Shown here: piece by piece, positions 13,052-17,283 of the stretch
Layout of the letters: each line of letters opens with the position of its first letter
Position numbering within the stretch: the stretch's first letter is position 1
NCBI GenBank assembly: GCA_902494135.1
Contig: CABUSE010000013.1
Coordinates: 1 to 17,283, forward strand
From: an uncultured Collinsella sp.
GTDB lineage: Bacteria > Actinomycetota > Coriobacteriia > Coriobacteriales > Coriobacteriaceae
Direction: 5' to 3'
DNA length: 17,283 bases
Made by a program: the position numbers and the translations under genes
The notes under the pieces: generated by a model
The model's input: the letters and a program-made list of their open reading frames with translations, nothing else
The model's database searches: none
What the model was told of the DNA's origin: nothing

Positions 13052-15364
13052 CTACGCCGACGCGCTGTCGCGAGCCGCCTGGCATGTAGGAGTCTGACGC
13101 AGCGTAAGCGGCTTGTCCCCCGCCTCGGCCGACGTGGTCAGCGTATACGTGATCGTCGTCGTCTCGCCAGCATGCAGGTCAACGGTGCCCGAATAGAAGG
13201 GGATTCCATGCCACGTAGCGGCGCCAAGACCAAACTGTGTGCCCTCAACCGTAAGGTCACTGATGTTGCCGCCCGTCGGGGCAAACAACGAGACATTCAG
13301 GCGTTCGTCGTCACGCGCGGCATCGGGCGCGCTCGCCGCAACGTAGTCGGGCAGCTTGCCAGCCTCCTCCTGCGTCATGATGTTCGTCAGGGTAACGGTG
13401 ATGCGATAGGAGCACGTGCCGTCGCCGTTCTTCACGCCCTGACCAATCTGAGTGTCGGCGTTCAGATACCAGTCGAGCTTGGAGAAGCTCAGGTTGTTAA
13501 AGTAAACGCCGGCAACAGGATCGGCACTCGGGTCATCCGGATCGGGCAGCGAAGCGTCAATGCCCGTCTCTTTGATGGCATTCTGCTCATCATCGTTTCT
13601 CATCCACGCGATCAGGCGGCCCTCTTCGGCACCGCGCTCAACGGCGCTGACAAGCTTCGTAACATCGACATCGCCGATACCGCCAAGGATCTTGTCGAAG
13701 GCAGCGCTGGCGACGGATGCAAAGATGCCGTCAGACTCCTCGACCGGATAGTTCCAGTACACATCGTGCATGAGGACCTTTGCGGCGTTGGTGCCGTCGA
13801 CAACCGTTCCGTCGGGCAGTGACACGTTACCGACCAGGCCCAGCAGATACTGCAGGAACACCGGGTCGATACCGATGACGCCATCAACGTCCTGTCCATA
13901 CTGGGACTTCCACAGCGCGGCGACACGCTGCGAGTTGCGGGGCCAATCAGGCGAATAGGTATTGCCCGAGTTGTACAGGTTACTGTGGTTGCCGAACAGC
14001 GCCTCATCCTCTTCGTCGACGCTCTCGACTGCCTCATCCTCGCTGAGTCCAATGCGGGGAACAAACTCGCCAATCGACATCTGGCCGTCAGTGACCGAAA
14101 TCAGGCCCTGCGAACCGCCAAAGCCGCCGCAAGCACGAATCTCGACGTTGTTCATGGCGTACATAAGGTAGTTGCGCGTCTGGCCGTTGGCGCCAAGCAT
14201 CTGGGGAAGGACGGGGGCGACCTTCTCCGCCGCGTCAACCGCACCGTTGAGGGTGGCAAAGCCGTCCTTGGCCTTATCGACCAGCTCGGTCACCTGGGAA
14301 ATATGAGTATCGCCAATGCCCTGGACCTTCTCGTTGGCGCTCTTGAACACCTTCGAGCTGCTGGAAAGCGAATCGGCGACCGCCTGCAGCGCGGACACGT
14401 TAATCATGCCGTCCTGGAACAGCTTGCCGGGCGTGGCCTGCGAAAGGTTGTCGGCCATGGGAACCAGCGCGTTGCTCGAGACATCGGACAGGGCGTCGAT
14501 CATGGTGCGGGCTGCGTTGATGTCACTGCCATACACCGGGATAAACGATGCCGCCGTCCACAGCGGGCTCGAGGTCTCCGCCTTCATGCTGTCGCAGAGC
14601 TCATCGATCTTCTTCGCGTCGTCAGGCAGCGTCGAAAAATCGCCCGACGTGACCTTGTCCTTAAGGCCACCGACGATCTCGACAGCCTCCTTCGCTTCGC
14701 TCTTTACGGTCTTTGCCGAGTTAAGCAGCATAAAGCCGCTTGCGCCAAGCGCAACGAGAAGCACCGCGACTACAACGGCAATAATGGCGCCGGTGTGACG
14801 CTTTTTGCGCTCGCCCTTGCGATGGCGATGACGGACCAGACCGTCAGAGGTCGAACTCGGCGAAGCGTCGCCACCGTAGTTCAAGCCAAAATCGTAATAA
14901 TCTTCCTTGGAACCCGAGCCCGCAAACTCGGCACCGCTATCATCCAGGCGGGCAAACGTGCCAGTCTCGGAGGCGCCGGTGTAAATCGTGCCAAGGTTAC
15001 CCGTAAGCCCCGCGCCACCGGCAGAGGGAGTATTGTTGGCGGCCTTGTCGGCATTAACGTTGCCGGCGGCATTCGCGGCGTTGGCAGCACCTGCGTTGTT
15101 CGCGGGTACCGAAGGAGCCCCGCTCGGCTGCGACGTGGAGGTTGCACCGCCCGCAAAGACATTCCCTCTTGCACGGCCGGTCTTTTTTGCCTTTTGGGAC
15201 TGCTCGTACAGAGCGGTAAACATCGCTGTCTCGCCCGGGGACACGCGCTTACCGGAACCGCCCTGTCCAGCGCCGCCCGGCGTGCCGGCCTTACCAGCCC
15301 CGTTCGGACGCGGCGGAACTGCAGGACGGCCGCTATCGCTGCCCTTAAAGTGATTACCAGCCAT
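13052..15364 (-). CDS. DUF4012 domain membrane protein
   Basis: A 770-residue protein. Residues 1 to about 180 are low-complexity, rich in Gly/Ala/Asn/Pro, and probably disordered in the cytoplasm. A basic stretch (RHRHRKGERKKRH) precedes one membrane helix at about 192-214, and the rest is predicted outside. The DUF4012 signature is RNYLMYAMNNVEIRACGGFGGSQG (about residues 397-420; given here as family motif YL...NN.E.RA.GGF.G), followed by PDWP and GVIGIDPVFLQYLLGLVG. DUF4012 proteins are often found with envelope polysaccharide genes, but their activity is not known to me. ATG 15364 has GAGGA seven nt upstream; an in-frame TTG at 15391 has none. Neighbour glmM supports an envelope role only indirectly. 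Confidence 0.85.
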   Translation of the reverse strand: MAGNHFKGSDSGRPAVPPRPNGAGKAGTPGGAGQGGSGKRVSPGETAMFTALYEQSQKAKKTGRARGNVFAGGATSTSQPSGAPSVPANNAGAANAANAAGNVNADKAANNTPSAGGAGLTGNLGTIYTGASETGTFARLDDSGAEFAGSGSKEDYYDFGLNYGGDASPSSTSDGLVRHRHRKGERKKRHTGAIIAVVVAVLLVALGASGFMLLNSAKTVKSEAKEAVEIVGGLKDKVTSGDFSTLPDDAKKIDELCDSMKAETSSPLWTAASFIPVYGSDINAARTMIDALSDVSSNALVPMADNLSQATPGKLFQDGMINVSALQAVADSLSSSSKVFKSANEKVQGIGDTHISQVTELVDKAKDGFATLNGAVDAAEKVAPVLPQMLGANGQTRNYLMYAMNNVEIRACGGFGGSQGLISVTDGQMSIGEFVPRIGLSEDEAVESVDEEDEALFGNHSNLYNSGNTYSPDWPRNSQRVAALWKSQYGQDVDGVIGIDPVFLQYLLGLVGNVSLPDGTVVDGTNAAKVLMHDVYWNYPVEESDGIFASVASAAFDKILGGIGDVDVTKLVSAVERGAEEGRLIAWMRNDDEQNAIKETGIDASLPDPDDPSADPVAGVYFNNLSFSKLDWYLNADTQIGQGVKNGDGTCSYRITVTLTNIMTQEEAGKLPDYVAASAPDAARDDERLNVSLFAPTGGNISDLTVEGTQFGLGAATWHGIPFYSGTVDLHAGETTTITYTLTTSAEAGDKPLTLRQTPTCQAARDSASA

Positions 15365-15400
15365 AAAGAAATCCTCGCAATTGAGTCGCAATGAAAAAGT

Positions 15401-15429
15401 CCATAACGTTACTAGTTTATGGCATTTTG
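15401..15429 (-). promoter_or_regulatory. Candidate control region of the DUF4012 gene
   Basis: On the minus strand CAAAATGCCATAAACTAG (15429-15412) includes a possible -10 TAAACT, without a convincing -35. Overlapping it, CCATAA (15401-15406) and TTATGG (15417-15422) form a 6-bp inverted repeat with a 10-nt spacer, placed like an operator. The same 18-nt motif, with a 2-nt insertion, occurs upstream of the orphan gene at 807. Confidence 0.35.
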
Positions 15430-15513
15430 AGCATCGACAGCTAAACTCCAGACACGGACATCAATTGGCGAAAATGCGGCACAACACCTTTTCCGTCTTG
15501 GCAGCGGCGCCAG

Positions 15514-16536
15514 CTACACCGTGAGGAACATCATCACGATGATCATGGCAAAGCCGATAAGGTCGGTCGGCAAAAACACCGTGCCCAGCATAACGGCGCT
15601 GGTGATGGTCGCCGAGACGGGCTCCACGGTTCCGATGAGACTCGCACGCACCGAGCCGATGTCCTTAACGCCCTGCATATAGAGCATGTAAGCAAAAAAC
15701 GAGCCGATAACCACGAACACCGCGAGCGCCTCGACGCCGGCAGCGTCGAGTGCCGGCACATGCGCCCAGGGCTGCACGAAGACACATGAGATCACGCCCG
15801 CCGTGAGCATTGCCGAGCCCGTGACGATGGGGCTGCCGTATTCGGGCAGGATCTTGGCGGGAATCACCGCCATACACGCGGCGCTGACCGCACACATAAG
15901 ACCTGCTGCCAGGCCAAGCGGCGAGATATTCAGGCTGGTGGGGTCGCCGCCGGTGGCGATTAAAAAGGTTCCACCCAGAGCCAGGCCAATGCCGATGACT
16001 TCGCGAGTACGCGGCATGCGGCGATCGATCACGCAGGTGTAGCCCATGATGATAACGAGCTGCAGGCACTGGAGCACCGTCGCGGTTCCGGCGTTCGTCA
16101 GGCGCACGGCCGAAAGATAGCAAAACTGGTTGAACAGCAGGCCAAAGGCGGTAAAGAGCAGCAGCTGCTTGCGATCGGCGGGTGTGGTCCAAAGCTTGAC
16201 CAGGCGTGCGCGGTCGCGCGTGACAACCACAGCCATAAAGAGCAGGCCGGCGAGAATCTGACGCACGCTCATAAGCCACAGCGTATCGACATGGTAGGTA
16301 TCGAACAAAAAACTCGCGCTGGTGCCCGAGAAGCCCCAAAACGAACCGCCCACCAGCGTAGCCAAGACGCCCGTGATCATCTTGCGCGTCGAAGCGCTGT
16401 TCAGGCGGTCGCGCCATGCGCGACGGGTGTTGCGGCTGAGCTCGTCGGTGCCCTCGGGCACATCAATGTTCGATATATCGGTCATCGGCACCGAAGCCCC
16501 TGCGCCTTCGACCTGCTCGACACACTCTTTGCTCAT
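15514..16536 (-). CDS. EamA/DMT-family transporter
   Basis: A drug/metabolite transporter superfamily membrane protein of 340 residues with two EamA repeats of about five helices each (roughly 53-190 and 205-340). The first repeat opens with GGSFWGFSGTSASFLF and contains the characteristic RLTNAGTATVLQCLQLVIIMGYT segment. The second ends with GSVRASLIGTVEPVSATITSAVMLGTVF, the usual EPV motif of the family. A charged cytoplasmic N-terminus of about 50 residues precedes the first helix. ATG 16536 has GGGGGAG just upstream. The substrate cannot be told from sequence. It is probably monocistronic: no terminator is obvious before the DUF4012 gene, but 149 nt separate the two. Confidence 0.88.
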   Translation of the reverse strand: MSKECVEQVEGAGASVPMTDISNIDVPEGTDELSRNTRRAWRDRLNSASTRKMITGVLATLVGGSFWGFSGTSASFLFDTYHVDTLWLMSVRQILAGLLFMAVVVTRDRARLVKLWTTPADRKQLLLFTAFGLLFNQFCYLSAVRLTNAGTATVLQCLQLVIIMGYTCVIDRRMPRTREVIGIGLALGGTFLIATGGDPTSLNISPLGLAAGLMCAVSAACMAVIPAKILPEYGSPIVTGSAMLTAGVISCVFVQPWAHVPALDAAGVEALAVFVVIGSFFAYMLYMQGVKDIGSVRASLIGTVEPVSATITSAVMLGTVFLPTDLIGFAMIIVMMFLTV

Positions 16537-16767
16537 TCCACTCCCCCGAAACAGCCTGGAAACAATTCGGCTTACCTTACCACGGCGAAGTCACCAGCTG
16601 GAGGCTTGTCCGCTTATCGGTAGGACAATTCCGCAGGCGTCTTTCCATAGCTCGATACCGCAATGGCCTTGCATTATGCGACAGCCAAATCGCGGCAGCA
16701 GGCTCTTTTGAAATGGATGCGACAAAGCCCCCGAATTCCACAATGTAAGCGATTTTTAAAAATGTTC
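16537..16767. other. Spacer upstream of the EamA transporter gene
   Basis: This stretch lies between the EamA start codon and the tRNA-Val promoter, which face away from each other, so it must hold the transporter's promoter; I find no convincing -35/-10 pair. The only structure seen is an inverted repeat TTGTCC (16606-16611) with GGACAA (16623-16628), 11 nt apart. No supported gene. Confidence 0.4.
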
Positions 16768-16796
16768 TTGCCACCGAGTTCAGGCTCCGTTATATT
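16768..16796 (+). promoter_or_regulatory. Promoter of tRNA-Val
   Basis: -35 TTGCCA (16768-16773), exactly 17 nt, -10 TATATT (16791-16796). The predicted start is near 16803, in a GC-rich TGCGC...GCGCA segment just before the tRNA; a GC-rich discriminator is usual for stable-RNA promoters under growth-rate control. Confidence 0.75.
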
Positions 16797-16825
16797 ATCC
16801 CTTGCGCGCTTGCGCACCCTTGATC

Positions 16826-16900
16826 GGGCGTTTAGCTCAGGGGGAGAGCGCTTCCCTGACACGGAAGAGGTCAGAAGTTCAAATCTTCTAACGCCCACCA
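16826..16900 (+). tRNA. tRNA-Val (anticodon GAC), CCA encoded
   Basis: Full cloverleaf: acceptor GGGCGTT/AACGCCC, D stem GCTC/GAGC, anticodon stem CTTCC/GGAAG with loop CTGACAC (anticodon GAC at 34-36, reading GUC and GUU Val codons), T arm AGAAG-TTCAAAT-CTTCT, discriminator A, and genomically encoded CCA at 16898-16900. It stands alone with its own promoter and terminator. Confidence 0.97.
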
Positions 16901-16908
16901 AATGTTCG

Positions 16909-16945
16909 CAGCTCAGAGGCTATGTCCTCTGGGCTGTTTTGTTTT
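16909..16945 (+). terminator. Terminator of tRNA-Val
   Basis: CAGCTCAGAGG (16909-16919) pairs with CCTCTGGGCTG (16926-16936), an 11-bp stem with one G-U pair and a 6-nt loop, followed by TTTTGTTTT. It begins 9 nt after the tRNA CCA. Confidence 0.92.
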
Positions 16946-17194
16946 ATGTCGCCAAATCAGCTGGCAGCTCCAACCGCCCAAGCAACCACCCTGCCCATAC
17001 ACAAAACCGCGTCAGCGACCCAAGTGCCTATCCCGGCTGACTCCGCAGTCAATCAAAACCGCCCCAATAGTCACCGAGGCCGAGACCAACACATCTCGAA
17101 CCCATCCAAGCCGCAACTTCTCAGCAAAACGCCGCGATGTCTGCGTCCTGCGGTATCCTTGAGCCACTTGCACCTGCAGCACCAAGGAGCCGCC

Positions 17195-17283
17195 ATGCGC
17201 ACCGAGCTCGATGTCCCCTTTTCGCACAAAGAAGAAGCCAAGGCGCTGGGCGCCAAATGGGACCGGACCAAGAAGATCTGGTA
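17195..17283 (+). CDS. DUF5710-type protein, N-terminal fragment (3' end outside window)
   Basis: An open frame runs from ATG 17195 off the window edge, giving 29 residues. AAGGAG at 17184-17189 is correctly placed. The visible sequence LDVPFSHKEEAKALGAKWD...KKIW matches the short DUF5710 motif (pattern L.VP...K..AK.LGA.WD...K.W), a small domain often joined to primase, DNA-mobilisation or other DNA-related proteins and also found alone. What follows is not visible, so neither total length nor function can be stated. A possible -10 TATCCT lies 40 nt upstream without a good -35. The 249 nt between the tRNA terminator and this gene hold only a small palindrome (TGACT-CCGC-AGTCA, 17038-17051). 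Confidence 0.75.
   Translation, partial: MRTELDVPFSHKEEAKALGAKWDRTKKIW

Noticed and set aside
11628..13097. 489-codon plus-strand frame across glmM
   Set aside because: Antisense shadow; glmM has catalytic serine, metal and sugar loops in order on the minus strand.
13985..15394. 469-codon plus-strand frame across the DUF4012 gene
   Set aside because: Low-complexity complement of the Gly/Ala/Asn-rich region, without a family match.
16606..16628. TTGTCC-N11-GGACAA inverted repeat upstream of the EamA gene
   Set aside because: Only 6-nt arms, no placed promoter nearby and no second copy seen in the window; not enough to call an operator.
16663..17040. Frames on both strands running through the tRNA-Val gene
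   Set aside because: The translated parts are the tRNA itself (the familiar spurious 'FSSGGERFPDTEEVRSSNLLTPT' type and its antisense); the cloverleaf explains the sequence.

Overview
The window reads as chromosomal DNA of a high-GC Gram-positive gut anaerobe, most probably a Collinsella-like member of the Coriobacteriia. This rests on base composition, on the style of the PheS/PheT, GlmM and DUF4012 proteins, on a T-box in front of pheST, and on an AbiEi/DUF559-type orphan of a kind I associate with Coriobacteriia. The genus is an inference. The gene set is mostly housekeeping; I see no transposase, integrase, CRISPR array or phage module.

Layout, left to right. (1) The 3' end of pyruvate kinase (+) and its terminator, then a 420-nt spacer holding a long imperfect inverted repeat, then an orphan protein with an AbiEi-like N-terminus and a DUF559-like C-terminus (+). 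(2) A minus-strand block, in transcription order: a three-gene nickel/cobalt ECF transporter operon (NikMN/CbiM, NikQ/CbiQ, NikO/CbiO), then a zinc-dependent phospholipase C-like protein with its own likely promoter. Upstream of the transporter lie a good sigma-70 promoter and a perfect GTGTTAC-N14-GTAACAC palindrome, the NikR operator form, which points to nickel rather than cobalt. (3) pheS-pheT (-) behind a Phe T-box leader with a UUC specifier. A 106-bp palindromic element separates the two genes. (4) An M32 carboxypeptidase (+), divergent from pheS, and a strong hairpin shared with the convergent glmM. (5) Minus strand again: an EamA-family transporter, a DUF4012 membrane protein and glmM, with a terminator-like hairpin 20 nt before glmM. 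(6) tRNA-Val(GAC) (+) with promoter and terminator, then the start of a DUF5710-type gene cut by the window edge.

Functionally the window joins glycolysis (pyk), tRNA-Phe charging controlled by uncharged tRNA (T-box pheST), metal uptake under probable NikR repression, peptide turnover (M32) and cell-envelope precursor synthesis (glmM beside DUF4012). The less expected signals are non-coding: the NikR operator/promoter/hairpin arrangement, the pheS-pheT palindrome, the inverted repeat at 629-752, and an 18-nt motif shared by the upstream regions of the orphan gene and the DUF4012 gene.
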